From Candidatus Gastranaerophilales bacterium (GTDB taxonomy: Bacteria; Cyanobacteriota; Vampirovibrionia; Gastranaerophilales; Gastranaerophilaceae): DNA of 19,212 bases. Under the pieces are notes generated by a model. That model searched no databases, was not told where the DNA came from, and saw nothing but the letters and a program-made list of their open reading frames with translations. Location: assembly GCA_021205645.1 (NCBI GenBank), contig JAJPXE010000135.1, positions 9,730 to 28,941 on the forward strand. The letters are read 5' to 3'. The position numbers and the translations under genes are program-made. Positions 18,701 to 19,212 of this stretch are shown in pieces. Each line of letters begins with the position of its first letter. Positions within the stretch are counted from its first letter, which is position 1.

Positions 18701-19036
18701 ATTTGAGCCTGTTAAACTGTAACCGTTGCCGTAAATCGTTAGACTTGAAGATTGTTGTGCGCTTAAATCTTCATCGGCTGTTATTGAAGCATTTAATTTT
18801 ATCGCTGTTGTTTCGCTGTCCTCCAGTGCTTCATTCAATCCGGTAAATTCAGACACATCTTTTTCCTCTGCAAGCAATAATTCGGGGCTTGTTGTTGAGT
18901 ATTCGTACAAAGTGTTTATTGCTGAAAAATTAAGAATATCCGCACTCGTATGATAAGCCCCGAACGCACAGGCATTCGCCGCCGTAAATATAAGTATTAC
19001 AAATACAAAACTTATAAATACTTTCTTCATACGCAT
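1..19036 (-). CDS. Giant secreted beta-helix repeat protein (Pmp/autotransporter-adhesin-like), C-terminus outside window
   Basis: One frame stays open from 19036 to the left edge: 6,345 codons without a stop, so the gene is partial at its 3' end. Seen: a signal peptide (residues 1-22), about 80-90 rungs with GGAIY and F-x-G-N motifs, nine conserved cap/linker blocks, a second N-x-G-T-L-N-L rung class after about residue 5,050, only about ten Cys, and Gly/Ser/Thr/Asn/Asp-rich, Lys/Arg-poor composition. Known: GGA(I/L/V) plus FxxN repeats mark chlamydial polymorphic membrane proteins and related beta-helix adhesins. Inferred: an exported, cell-surface or released adhesin, probably a type V passenger. 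No beta-barrel, sorting domain or anchor is in view, so the secretion route is unproven. ATG 19036 is chosen for its GGAG six bases upstream and the signal peptide that follows; ATG 19030 is nearly as good. Exact function and partner are not recognisable. Confidence 0.96.
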   Translation of the reverse strand, partial: MRMKKVFISFVFVILIFTAANACAFGAYHTSADILNFSAINTLYEYSTTSPELLLAEEKDVSEFTGLNEALEDSETTAIKLNASITADEDLSAQQSSSLTIYGNGYSLTGSNTAGFVLSAGQTLTLSNISTISGFSGTSGGAIYVAAGNSDTAVTITNVVFTGNSAEQYGGAIYADILNLYADGGTTSFSGNYITSGVEKVYQAIYISSSSGVLTLTVQNSGSIVFDDAINGETGYKIELTTDSSSAITFKNAVSNAQITLNSGNLILSTGTDASGNSTSADFTYSTLNAAGGSISMLDDTATVYSVGTLTSSSSVLYSFDAEFTGGDLSTDILLVNEGSSGTITVSTLGNLSIDDFDLNDLIENSYTAKLLERYESSDDIVLALSSALISEFSKEITIENYYDSANQVYTVSSSDFTGSFGISLNDTADSIIIGLIEVYDTLAAVNQYTAAGDIDRYFIIESGTTYAVSQNTGTTGTAGTMYVQGGGSSIIDYGNSYSGFVIPSGATVDISGVSFQNAISSLSGGVISNAGTVGVSSTSGIVNSEFTGNSAVSGGAIYNTGTINTISGTNFTSNMTTAASSSTYGGAIYNTGTITSIEGGVFSGNYSTSSYFGYGGAIYNTGTIGYISASFYDNYATGTIAYGGAIYSSTDLTLLADNADYVFSGNYTQTTTSTSKTYNAIYMSSYSSTLTIQAENGGSWTLYDPINGAYGYTVYITSSDGTGKVNLYTQIDNANVITSNVIINVANDDTYTTYTFNTLTSSETNLILDVSYTDKTSDVISVTSGSTGTITIYDIVGVEKDDITDETVTIKVLDKDDSSSIGIEISQELYDEFLYDVDMDDYLDSPSNTYIVYSTDYIGTVGISVNSSKDSIVFGKLEAMDALAMINQLESSEDRYFIFSGADEIYTAITSTGTTGLTGKMYVQGVTSGSSNSTVDYTGKYSGFIISSNGTLTIANVTFTNAYSESAGGMFNNTGVLVLDNVVVNKASIAASSTVYGGVFTNRADISTFSASFTNSTITGTGGNIFGGVLYNSANISGITGDFSGNYTYSTGGTIQGGVIFNAVSIYEITGAIENNYTEAYNYSVYGGAIYNQGTLGHYEDGTYVDGEITVDFIGNYAVTDGSAGQEVLGGAIYNYGTINTLKSSFTSNYSLNRSGLSSGGAIYNRGTITEIYGSFTTNYAYGYDNVDSVLGGAIVNTGTLNYIYASFTGNYARSSSYYAYGGAIENQSYINTIEGDFTNNYVIAVQYGGGGAINNNSQIYYITGDFSGNYVQTTLFSSGGAINASGNSYINTITGNFTGNYTTSTSYNASGGAITTSGTIRSITGTFENNYVSAALFANGGAIYNAGSIASISASFTGNYAIGSSGAYGGAICTLADLTFSATNADYEISGNYVSTDGGVTKDYQAIYVNSPYITLTFSLLEGGSYTITDNFSGSETYDVIFKSTDSTGVVNFSGELQNANVTITGVTFTPGADTFSDVDTVLNAESGTFVLQDGSITSYTITKLISDEAMLYTIDIDSDSGEVDTITVGSGSSGTVTINSVKYSEDLLLGTYRILYAQNGDIQLAIGDDLNSGMTLLTAVVSWNTKISTGYVYRLATTSTSNDSLNISYQYGADLLSALNQFETADERHFVFSNMYNAYEVGANTGTTTVLSALYIDGITGGTRYPTINYFNESDQLSYSGFVMGAGARLYIDGVQILNAASSNGAVIYSTSDDAASTSQITLWNVTFTTNTASGSGGAIYSGANSVLTIEDRSTTTVTDGISTTTTASSTVLFDSNTASVSGGAIYSTGELNLSASSITFEENSSSSSGGGIYNSGTAVITAASIVLSGNYANEGGGIYNSGTAVITAASIVLSGNYANEGGGIYNSGTVLWSDENCTSTPLSADFWGNGISSDNSSTYAALGGAIYNTGTITADYHTQFTFDGNYAGSGGAIYTTSELTLSGETVFSGNWATASSTRSGGGAIYNTGTLKINTEYLNSTRTKDDWNNLISDHNATFTSNSASNSGGAIYTTGASIINFADFTSNSAQSGSGGAIYSSAAAYTIEQSDGSTIDYLGLEIYNSIFSGNSSAAGGGAIYIANSASLLAEDTEFTDNTTEGSGGAVYAGTGVSLVLGTEIENTTGSATTIYGNESSYTTSSIVQGNIAGLYGGGYYIGTSSSVTLQNIKFLTNTSSTGGAIYNLGTISSPNDSDYFYYMTFNYNSAVSDTETAYGGAIYNGGTIDELWGGYFNVVYFNYNSAFSTDAQAAGGAIYNTGDITNIYDSSDRQYYVSMKFYGNYATSTNSSAIGGAIYNNGTINFINAAVTYNYASSESSYGAGGAIYNDVNGVISDTWLQMCYNTISANSASDEASMGGAVYNAGTITTLDLTHTNSSSASRYNGITDTGGSAYGGLLYNSGNITYITGTSSSATSISSWVAFMYYNYVKGNVDAAGGAIYNSGTISYIRSYFSGNYAVAATGNAMGGAIYNEGTINYTYYWVDGTNTGYVSNYVSASSGYAMGGAIYNSGTISQVNCGIMQTNYAAGDYAYGGAIYNTGTINIYSSLNSNWAKGTTDAKGGAIYSTGDVALYATGGYNRYIQGNYTQIGSGSKVYNAIYMANAESTLTISATGGSIWRIYDGIDGVDGYTVKITGASNSYILFLGDNSVITGANTVTFDTTNLTIGTNTFADDGISFSANSGKIFLTDSEINSYTINKLTSASGVKYYFDIDSTTGTADKLVVGSGSSGTILVSNLSFLNEYAESGTYQLLSAQNDNIQLTLDSSITSYTSGIVNPIVYWYEKYTVAEFTISLATTNTTNDSISVVVNDYSARDTLALLNQYSTSDARHFMFETNTDVYTVTEDTGSTANSSYLWIEGYRSSPNYSTIDYDNTYSGFVLDQSGAYIDIRYVKIINACTEGNGAVFNAASTSNNSMYFRYGYLSNNNADGYGGVLYLANKSYAYFYDTNFYYNTAQQGGALYITSTRGTSSDNQYFYYNGAISDTIARGGAIYNSGSWTLNNCTFTGNYASGETAQGGAIYNTGTMGTITGNFTGNYASGETAQGGAIYTTKSLTFGSSGTHTISGNYVTTDGGVTKTSNFIYVGASGVTLTFSMSNWYTYNIYDDFDGSSEYTVNFTGSGNINLYNVIYNSNVSINGCYVSFQEETFSDANVTANSGHLLINDGTSTNYDIKNLTSSSSVDLYLDITSTTEYDTLTVGSSSSGKINLRNINWTEGSVLEGWYQILNTNGGSLQLTLDSSFNGTNVILPAVVDYDYEISNCTAYRLWSTDTTNDTLYIVEQDNTDLLSELNQLIIQEARVFNIGSKTATYTVKKDTGETAVLTSMTVAGTADSSGNRSTIDYVNKYTGFVLPQEGVLSISNVNIINTTSGTSGSVINSEGTLTLTNTAFADHVISASSNLYGGAVSSTGTITYLSGEFSNSSITAAGNYAFGGALYSTGAITQIVSETFSGNYALSSGTSSVESAGGALYSTGTIGSISGSFTGNYARSDSGYALGGALYQGSTISSNLEADFTNNYAYGTSSSVQTSGGAVYLTGRASKISGTYSGNYAYSGNYGGAGGAIYLSNTVLTISADFSGNYMQANGKTTASSAQGGAIAAMTSSAVITNLSGDFDTNYVLGNSGYVQGGAIYLEGTISSLTNSLFSDNYAYTSSSYAQGGAIALVGTSLSRARITDLTADFEGNYTYSASSYAQGGSIYTNQYSTITTLTGNFTNNNSRGYTYAQGGAIYNAGTLSAIIGDFSTNASRAIATTSTAYSTGGAINNTGTITSITGDFTTNYAYSYASYAYGGAIYNTGTIGTVSGSFTGNYASGSTNALGGAIYTTADLTLLADSADYTIAGNYITTTGGTYIDYQSIYVADASATLTIQADNNGSWTLSDYITGVSGYSTLITSSDGTGEIFLYNLISNSNVTLDNITITTADNITITYSFNKLTITEGANTYLNMDLSYESGTSDSIYAGSGSSGTIILTQLNGLEKTDISRDDSEVIILNRATDSDPIYIAISDELAEYYEDVVTAEDYFDEDLNAYVLHPDDYTGTIGIRVNDTRDGIILGKVTAYDSLSQVNQLNSEFDRYFVISDAEETYAVIADTGLTGTTGKMYLLGTADRANNRSIVDYQNTYAGFIVPSNALLTIQDVTMVNALSTYGGSIVNNSGTFDINNVLIQNNTADITDTSSSTGGTIANLSTGVIGDSDSTDGSTGIIDVDFTSNTAQNTSGNVYGGAIYNAGTIDGIESTFTGNYALGYSTAAGAGIYNSGIISLVDGAFNTNYTISSSADAYGSAIYNSKTITAIDASFANNYASGSTIAYGGALYNSGIITTLTAPFTTNSTRNASSQSYGGAIYNSGTITTLISNFTNNYSTGSGSALGGAIYGDTGSSIEEYSGSLINNYTIASTTAGGGAIYLNTKGTIGQLIADEISSNRAVAAASDAYGGAIANLGTITNIVTVFSGNYAQSSGASAYGGAVYNTGTILSITANFTSNYVNTDGEKAYGGAIYNSGTLSLHEGTIFTSNYVIGQTYAEGGAIANAGVLEEIVGTTFTNNYVMSSTAAYGGAVSNSETSTIVYLSGTYTGNTTTAQTSYGGGVYNTGTINYIEMTAKQNQANGTYAGGGVIANLGTVTELTGTFSGNTVTATDTGQGGALYNEKTITTLIADFTSNIVSGENAYGGAIANSGGTIGTITGNFTGNSVSGTNTYGGAIYNTGSISYIYGSFKNNSVSGSADAHGGAVYTTSSITFISEGDDNVFSGNYVTTDGGTTRTYEAIYVDGSDVILTFDTTDGGSYTFDDNLSGSQAYTINFNSSDDSANYTLNNLIIYGQANFKGGTYVFNADTFADSGSALNAVSGSIIMQDGSYTDYVITKLTSDEAVTYTIDLDSTVTDSSGNLIGAADTISVGAGSSGVIYLSDIGENTAVDENVRLVIQIIKKEVSSDNIVLELDESITEQSLYMDVASYLNDSGTEYIVSSDDFIGAIGIFLNDEADSIVLSNVTEDTLHMVNISNLSPRTFNFCKAYTIVETTDLGETGEGTFTVNGYNSTASANIIDMAEFSGFDLVNETTLNLNNFTIKNSSLALNSNNENAAVNIENVIFSANTRAINNTLGTITLNNVSITSAVSTYSNDVYNSGTMSLTNSAILSVFDNDGILNLGESSALSVLDNSGTTDITGSVVINDFTNTGTITFSGESILSAVISGNGTLSTAENAVTTNLSLATISGGIFTMDTGELIFATDTFKSAGEVNIVSGTVNLSDSKANSYNISTLISSEDAAYLLDVVNPTSAENAAIDSFTVGSGSSGIITIAGLNGLDRDSISTTSRIELIVVYNSDNSNVKIAIDEDLASALEREYTLLDYYNSATGVYELTNNSFIGTTGIFLNDDETGIIEGYITKIGSLHATNISELTPRQYSFASADTVAEGVDLGSTGAGNFSVYGYSTNAEESIIDLESTYSGFNLVNETVFSMQNLTIANATFALKSDNSKASAEIKNVIFESNNIAIQNNAGTINLTNVTVNNGTTALPNSVSNSGTMSITDSSILSSLTNYSEINLLGTNVISDITNETDALITTAGTTTIDSITNKGEIDFSGTGDTVYDLSNYGTVSGTGTTTLTNTNNYENAIISLNDTASIDNLTNAGTVTSSGTTTYTTISNSGTINLNGEDYLTGTVTGTGSININNSTTLSGSISSDIALSIAQAATLEITTGTLNIDDNDIWNGTIKLTDTTGILNYYGVSYETVNGVLTAENGNLNILSSTLYIIETSTIADDVTVNIYNDAKITITGGTVSINSGDNWGGTIELSSGTLNFAELSSNGVLTATGGYLNVLSGTLNIASGSSIETNTTLNLETDAYIALSGGTITIEEYDTISGSIYATAGTLNVNNRTLTPSMLNISSDYLSNVNVNLTETTVDMINETFDSWNLGVLNVNDDSEFKLDVTLNDSDSYIDTIYAGSGASGTIRITQVGTISTPSFTKTIELKVLYRTDSANEDGTYDINLSLDDALYQQYYRKWTVEDYGNDSDNPTEYVVYDDSFIGETGISLNDTLDTIIFGVIVKEKNLHQTNIYTNTTIARSYNFHTAGTVKEEVNLGETGAGTFYVNGATENASESIIDLGGEQAYSGFDLVNATTLTINNVTIQNGSTALNLNNSNASATLNNVIFTDNESAITNTKGTVALSYVTVNAGTDTIPNNVTNADNMTIANSNIYSTLTNEGTLNTSDTNTFAKITNSGTLNLYGEDTVTDISNSTDGTISTSNTTTVTGSLTNEGTLNTTGTNSLYTVENTGTITLNGENTITTLNNNNNLTSTENTTTNITNADNSGTLNLYGNDTISTLGNYGTVSGTGDTTLTNTNNYENAIISLND
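722..1280 (-). repeat. Cap/linker block 9
   Basis: Residues about 5919-6105, type I variant. D-T-I-Y-A-G-S-G-A-S-G-T-I-R-I (Ala replaces one Ser), I-E-L-K-V-L-Y-R, D-S-F-I-G-E-T-G-I-S-L-N-D-T-L-D-T-I, K-N-L-H-Q-T-N-I, A-R-S-Y-N-F, G-E-T-G-A-G-T-F-Y-V-N-G and Y-S-G-F-D-L-V-N. The last block in the window. Confidence 0.68.
1281..2710 (-). repeat. Beta-helix segment 9 (N-x-G-T class)
   Basis: Residues about 5443-5919. Opens with I-K-N-V-I-F-E-S-N-N-I-A-I-Q-N and S-N-S-G-T-M-S-I-T-D-S. Then come repeats of about 17-20 residues such as N-A-G-T-V-T-S-S-G-T-T and N-S-G-T-I-N-L-N-G-E-D. In 1330-2000 these become S-G-T-L-N-(F/I/V) units preceded by (D/G)-x-W-x-G-T-I (I-W-N-G-T-I, N-W-G-G-T-I). Contains the right-hand copy of the 85-base repeat. 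Confidence 0.7.
2200..2284 (-). repeat. 85-base long-range direct repeat, right copy
   Basis: Partner of bases 1-85. Just to its right the cap/linker and I-K-N-V-I-F segments also have paralogues near the left copy, so the pair is part of a larger duplicated unit of about 2.0-2.2 kb (one cap block plus one helix segment) whose two copies differ by internal insertions or deletions. Confidence 0.95.
2711..3240 (-). repeat. Cap/linker block 8
   Basis: Residues about 5266-5442, type I variant. D-S-F-T-V-G-S-G-S-S-G-I-I-T-I, N-G-L-D-R-D-S-I, S-F-I-G-T-T-G-I-F-L-N-D-D-E-T-G-I, S-L-H-A-T-N-I, P-R-Q-Y-S-F, G-S-T-G-A-G-N-F-S-V-Y-G and Y-S-G-F-N-L-V-N. It is followed by the same I-K-N-V-I-F strand as blocks 7 and 9. 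Confidence 0.68.
3241..3898 (-). repeat. Beta-helix segment 8 (no GGAIY rungs)
   Basis: Residues about 5047-5266. Opens with I-E-N-V-I-F-S-A-N-T-R-A-I-N-N-T-L-G-T-I-T-L-N-N-V, followed by short N-(S/D)-G-(T/I)-(M/L)-x-L repeats, and closes with L-I-F-A-T-D-T-F-K-S-A and S-S-E-D-A-A-Y-L-L-D-V. Likely still beta-helix, with a short rung. Only 0.66 kb long, the shortest segment. Confidence 0.68.
3899..4440 (-). repeat. Cap/linker block 7
   Basis: Residues about 4866-5046, type I variant. D-T-I-S-V-G-A-G-S-S-G-V-I-Y-L, a basic I-I-K-K-E strand, D-F-I-G-A-I-G-I-F-L-N-D-E-A-D-S-I, D-T-L-H-M-V-N-I (Ile replaces Gln), P-R-T-F-N-F-C-K (a rare Cys), G-E-T-G-E-G-T-F-T-V-N-G and F-S-G-F-D-L-V-N. Shares L-H-x-x-N-I and (D/N)-L-V-N with blocks 8 and 9 only. 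Confidence 0.68.
4441..6673 (-). repeat. Beta-helix segment 7 (last GGAIY segment)
   Basis: Residues about 4122-4866. About twenty rungs, mostly A-Y-G-G-A-(I/V/L)-Y-N-(S/T)-G with F-x-x-N-Y or F-x-G-N. Two are degenerate near 6050-6300 (A-G-A-G-I-Y, Y-G-S-A-I-Y). It ends with F-S-G-N-Y-V-T-T-D-G-G-T-T-R and A-I-Y-V. No further GGAIY rung occurs to the left of about 4850. Confidence 0.84.
6674..7215 (-). repeat. Cap/linker block 6
   Basis: Residues about 3941-4121, type I. S-D-S-I-Y-A-G-S-G-S-S-G-T-I-I-L, L-E-K-T-D-I-S, V-T-A-E-D-Y, D-Y-T-G-T-I-G-I-R-V-N-D-T-R-D-G-I, D-S-L-S-Q-V-N-Q-L, D-R-Y-F-V-I, T-G-L-T-G, K-M-Y-L-L-G, V-D-Y ... Y-A-G-F-I-V-P. Closest relative is block 2. Confidence 0.7.
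7216..8992 (-). repeat. Beta-helix segment 6
   Basis: Residues about 3349-3941. About fourteen rungs in alternating forms A-(Q/L/Y)-G-G-A-I-Y and G-G-A-(L/V)-Y with F-x-G-N-Y or F-x-x-N-Y. Between 7860 and 8300 Q-G-G-A-I/S recurs after Y-A or S-Y-A. It ends with T-A-D-L-T-L-L-A-D-S-A-D-Y, T-T-G-G-T and S-I-Y-V, matching the end of segment 2. Confidence 0.83.
8993..9500 (-). repeat. Cap/linker block 5
   Basis: Residues about 3179-3348, type II. Y-D-T-L-T-V-G-S-S-S-S-G-K-I-N-L, G-W-Y-Q-I-L, L-Q-L-T-L-D-S-S-F, A-Y-R-L-W-S-T-D-T-T-N-D-T-L, D-L-L-S-E-L-N-Q-L, E-A-R-V-F-N-I, T-G-E-T, I-D-Y ... Y-T-G-F-V-L-P. The core Gly-Ser run has Ser for the second Gly, and Val-Phe replaces the usual Tyr/His-Phe. 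Confidence 0.68.
9501..10405 (-). repeat. Beta-helix segment 5 (short)
   Basis: Residues about 2878-3179. Five recognisable rungs between 9900 and 10300 (Y-G-G-V-L-Y, Q-G-G-A-L-Y, R-G-G-A-I-Y, two Q-G-G-A-I-Y). It opens with Tyr-rich irregular strands and ends in T-I-S-G-N-Y-V-T-T-D-G-G-V-T-K. It includes the 52-base duplicated stretch. Confidence 0.78.
9892..10027 (-). repeat. 52-base near-perfect duplicated rung
   Basis: 9892-9943 and 9976-10027 match with a single mismatch, 84 bases (28 codons) apart. Each encodes F-T-G-N-Y-A-S-G-E-T-A-Q-G-G-A-I-Y. It is a second recent rung duplication, slightly older than the 78-base one because the sequence between the copies has already diverged. Confidence 0.9.
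10406..10925 (-). repeat. Cap/linker block 4
   Basis: Residues about 2704-2877, type II. D-I-D-S-T-T-G-T-A-D-K-L-V-V-G-S-G-S-S-G-T (D-K-L-V-V as in pertactin), G-T-Y-Q-L-L-S-A-Q-N-D-N-I-Q-L-T-L, F-T-I-S-L-A-T-T-N-T-T-N-D-S-I, D-T-L-A-L-L-N-Q-Y, D-A-R-H-F-M-F, then I-D-Y ... Y-S-G-F-V-L. Closest to block 3. Confidence 0.72.
10926..13981 (-). repeat. Beta-helix segment 4 (longest)
   Basis: Residues about 1686-2704, about 25 rungs. Between 12500 and 13900 the rungs are short (S-G-G-A-I-Y, E-G-G-G-I-Y) with few insertions. Between 11300 and 12450 they carry longer inserts rich in Tyr and Asn (for example F-Y-Y-M-T-F-N-Y-N-S-A). It contains the perfect 78-base tandem duplication and the Cys-containing strands at about 11490, 12010 and 13390. 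It ends with Y-I-Q-G-N-Y and Y-N-A-I-Y-M. Confidence 0.85.
13417..13600 (-). repeat. Perfect 78-base in-frame tandem repeat (2.4 copies)
   Basis: 13417-13494 and 13495-13572 are base-for-base identical, and the first 28 bases recur at 13573-13600. The unit is 26 codons and encodes one complete rung, from a V-I-T-A-A-S-I-V-L-S-G-N strand to E-G-G-G-I-Y-N-S-G-T. Other rungs in the protein differ freely at synonymous sites, so this duplication is recent, or it is kept identical by recombination or slippage. Confidence 0.97.
13982..14503 (-). repeat. Cap/linker block 3
   Basis: Residues about 1512-1685, type II. D-I-D-S-D-S-G-E-V-D-T-I-T-V-G-S-G-S-S-G-T, then G-T-Y-R-I-L-Y-A-Q-N-G-D-I-Q-L and Y-V-Y-R-L-A-T-T-S-T-S-N-D-S-L. 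This strand order is that of the C-terminal region of pertactin-family passengers (D-x-L-x-V, A-S-G, then Y-R-Y-R-L near the end), which makes this the clearest cap candidate. It continues with L-L-S-A-L-N-Q-F, D-E-R-H-F-V-F and Y-S-G-F-V. Confidence 0.72.
14504..16201 (-). repeat. Beta-helix segment 3
   Basis: Residues about 946-1511. About fourteen rungs. The first few depart from consensus (G-G-M-F, G-G-V-F, G-G-V-L, G-G-V-I); the rest are GGAIY or GGAI-N/T/E with F-T-G-N-Y or F-x-x-N-Y. Rungs near 15100-15400 favour I-Y-x-I-T-G-(D/N)-F. It ends with C-T-L-A-D-L-T-F and S-G-N-Y-V-S-T-D-G-G-V-T-K-D-Y-Q-A-I-Y. Confidence 0.82.
16202..16745 (-). repeat. Cap/linker block 2
   Basis: Residues about 764-945, type I. 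Shows V-T-S-G-S-T-G-T-I-T-I (about 16665-16692; Thr replaces the second Ser), V-E-K-D-D-I-T, D-Y-I-G-T-V-G-I-S-V-N-S-S-K-D-S-I, D-A-L-A-M-I-N-Q-L, E-D-R-Y-F-I-F, T-G-T-T-G, M-Y-V-Q-G and V-D-Y ... Y-S-G-F. It is most like block 6: both carry E-K-(D/T)-D-I and a (V/M)-x-x-x-D-Y strand. Confidence 0.7.
16746..17533 (-). repeat. Beta-helix segment 2
   Basis: Residues about 502-764. Five rungs, mostly Y-G-G-A-I-Y-N-T-G-T-I with F-x-G-N or F-x-x-N. It closes with the exit segment T-D-L-T-L-L-A-D-N-A-D-Y then S-G-N-Y and A-I-Y-M. That exit and the strands after it (T-I-Q-A-E-N-G-G-S-W-T-L) are very close to the end of segment 6 about 9.5 kb away, suggesting a shared origin. Confidence 0.8.
17534..18091 (-). 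repeat. Cap/linker block 1
   Basis: Residues about 316-501. The first of nine homologous blocks, type I: the acidic strand and N-E-G-S-S-G-T-I-T-V (18002-18028), an N-Y-Y-D/Y-T-V strand pair, I-S-L-N-D-T-A-D-S-I, D-T-L-A-A-V-N-Q, D-R-Y-F (17660-17671), the T-G-T-T-G turn with M-Y-V-Q-G, and I-D-Y ... Y-S-G-F (17534-17545). The first half is read as a passenger C-cap and the end as the N-cap of the next helix; both roles are inferred from pattern. Confidence 0.7.
18092..18760 (-). repeat. Beta-helix segment 1 (short, N-terminal)
   Basis: Residues about 93-315. It opens with an N-cap (L-T-I-Y-G-N-G-Y ... G-F-V-L ... L-T-L-S-N-I), as beta-helix passengers often do, followed by only two GGAIY rungs (about 18610 and 18520) with F-T-G-N and F-S-G-N. 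It ends in the exit segment (S-G-N-Y ... K-V-Y-Q-A-I-Y) that recurs at the end of the other GGAIY segments except segment 4. The segment before it (residues 23-92) is acidic and has no recognised motif. Confidence 0.75.
18971..19036 (-). other. Sec signal peptide of the giant protein
   Basis: The first 22 residues read MRMKK, then a hydrophobic core (VFISFVFVILIF), then TAANA. A likely signal peptidase I cut follows ANA, leaving Cys at +1; a cut two residues later after A-C-A also fits. The residues before the Cys do not make a good lipobox because there is no Leu at -3, so a lipoprotein is less likely but not excluded. This fixes the protein as exported and supports the chosen start. Confidence 0.9.
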
Positions 19037-19037
19037 A

Positions 19038-19046
19038 CTCCGCTCC
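19038..19046 (-). promoter_or_regulatory. Two overlapping-range Shine-Dalgarno sites
   Basis: Two GGAG motifs lie here. The one at 19043-19046 is six bases before ATG 19036; the one at 19038-19041 is seven bases before ATG 19030. Both starts give the same frame and differ by two residues, so either or both may be used. The in-frame ATGs further upstream at 19048 and 19069 have no clear site of this kind. Confidence 0.7.
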
Positions 19047-19048
19047 AT

Positions 19049-19171
19049 CTTGCTAAAACAGAGCTTCATCTCAGCCGGATATTCTTTCTTTATTTTCCGT
19101 ATCCGAATATCCCTCAAATGATATCCTTATACGGTTTTACAATTTTACTCAACAATAAACTGTATACTATT
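19049..19171 (-). promoter_or_regulatory. 5' leader with two interleaved inverted repeats
   Basis: An 8-base perfect inverted repeat pairs 19077-19084 with 19105-19112 (GGATATTC/GAATATCC). A 6-base perfect one pairs 19097-19102 with 19129-19134 (CCGTAT/ATACGG). Their arms interleave, so the two stems exclude each other or form a pseudoknot. No U-tract typical of an attenuator follows. The rest of the leader shows no other signal or gene. Confidence 0.35.
19115..19128 (-). promoter_or_regulatory. Upstream AAGGA site with in-frame TTG: possible alternative start
   Basis: AAGGA at 19124-19128 sits six bases before a TTG at 19115-19117 that is in frame with the giant gene, just after a stop (TAA). 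Starting here would add 27 residues rich in Arg and Lys before the signal peptide, resembling the extended signal peptide regions known in many large type V proteins. It may instead be an untranslated leader sequence. The choice cannot be settled from this sequence. Confidence 0.35.
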
Positions 19172-19201
19172 ATTATAATATATTTTTTACGCTCATGCCA
19201 G
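19172..19201 (-). promoter_or_regulatory. Sigma-70-like promoter of the giant gene
   Basis: A perfect TATAAT on the minus strand occupies 19172-19177 in a very AT-rich stretch. CTGGCA at 19196-19201, 18 bases upstream, matches four of six positions of TTGACA. Transcription would start near 19165, giving a leader of about 130 bases before ATG 19036. The -10 is convincing; the -35 is weak. Confidence 0.55.
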
Positions 19202-19212
19202 CAGTACATGTT

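Noticed and set aside
1..19036. Several genes or a frameshifted pseudogene
   Set aside because: No stop or phase change was found across the whole frame, and motifs stay in phase at every block from 18028 to 1221.
19049..19171. Rho-independent terminator of an upstream gene
   Set aside because: The inverted repeats are short, AT-rich and have no run of T after either stem on either strand.

Overview
The whole window is one gene. A single reading frame on the minus strand opens at about 19036 and runs unbroken off the left edge. I read all triplets of that frame and found no in-frame TAA, TAG or TGA in 6,345 codons. Only the last ~175 bases on the right are non-coding: the promoter and leader of this gene. 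The product is a secreted giant protein of at least 6,345 residues. It is built of right-handed beta-helix repeats of the kind found in chlamydial polymorphic membrane proteins and other type V (autotransporter-like) adhesins. The organism is probably a diderm bacterium with moderately AT-rich DNA, a sigma-70-like -10 box, GGAG-type ribosome binding and the standard genetic code. The sequence does not allow a firm taxon. Gut lineages rich in such giant proteins (for example Elusimicrobiota, Gastranaerophilales, Lentisphaerota) are guesses only.

Layout, read from the N-terminus (right) to the left edge. First comes the promoter and a leader with possible RNA structure (about 19040-19201), then a signal peptide (18971-19036). 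After a short N-terminal segment, ten beta-helix segments of very unequal length (about 0.66 to 3.1 kb) alternate with nine copies of a conserved block of 170-190 residues. The first seven helix segments use the GGAIY / F-x-G-N rung (roughly 80-90 copies). The last three, left of about 4.4 kb, use a different N-x-G-T-L-N-L type rung.

Each of the nine blocks has the same order. An acidic strand leads to D-x-I-x-V-G-S-G-S-S-G-T. A strand pair ending in N-D-(S/T)-x-D-S-I or N-D-S-L follows. Then come a D-x-L-x-x-x-N-Q motif, an R-(Y/H)-F strand, a T-G-x-T-G turn, and finally I-D-Y-x-x-x-Y-S-G-F, which starts the next helix. The first half resembles the C-terminal cap (autochaperone region) of pertactin-like passengers; the last part resembles the N-terminal cap of a beta-helix. 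The protein therefore looks like about ten complete passenger domains joined end to end, not one long uniform helix. That reading is inference from patterns.

Recent DNA-level duplications are visible inside the gene: a perfect 78-base tandem, a 52-base near-perfect pair, and an 85-base near-perfect pair 2.2 kb apart that reaches the left edge. The stop codon and any outer-membrane barrel or anchor lie outside the window. No RNA gene, insertion sequence, CRISPR array or second protein gene is supported.
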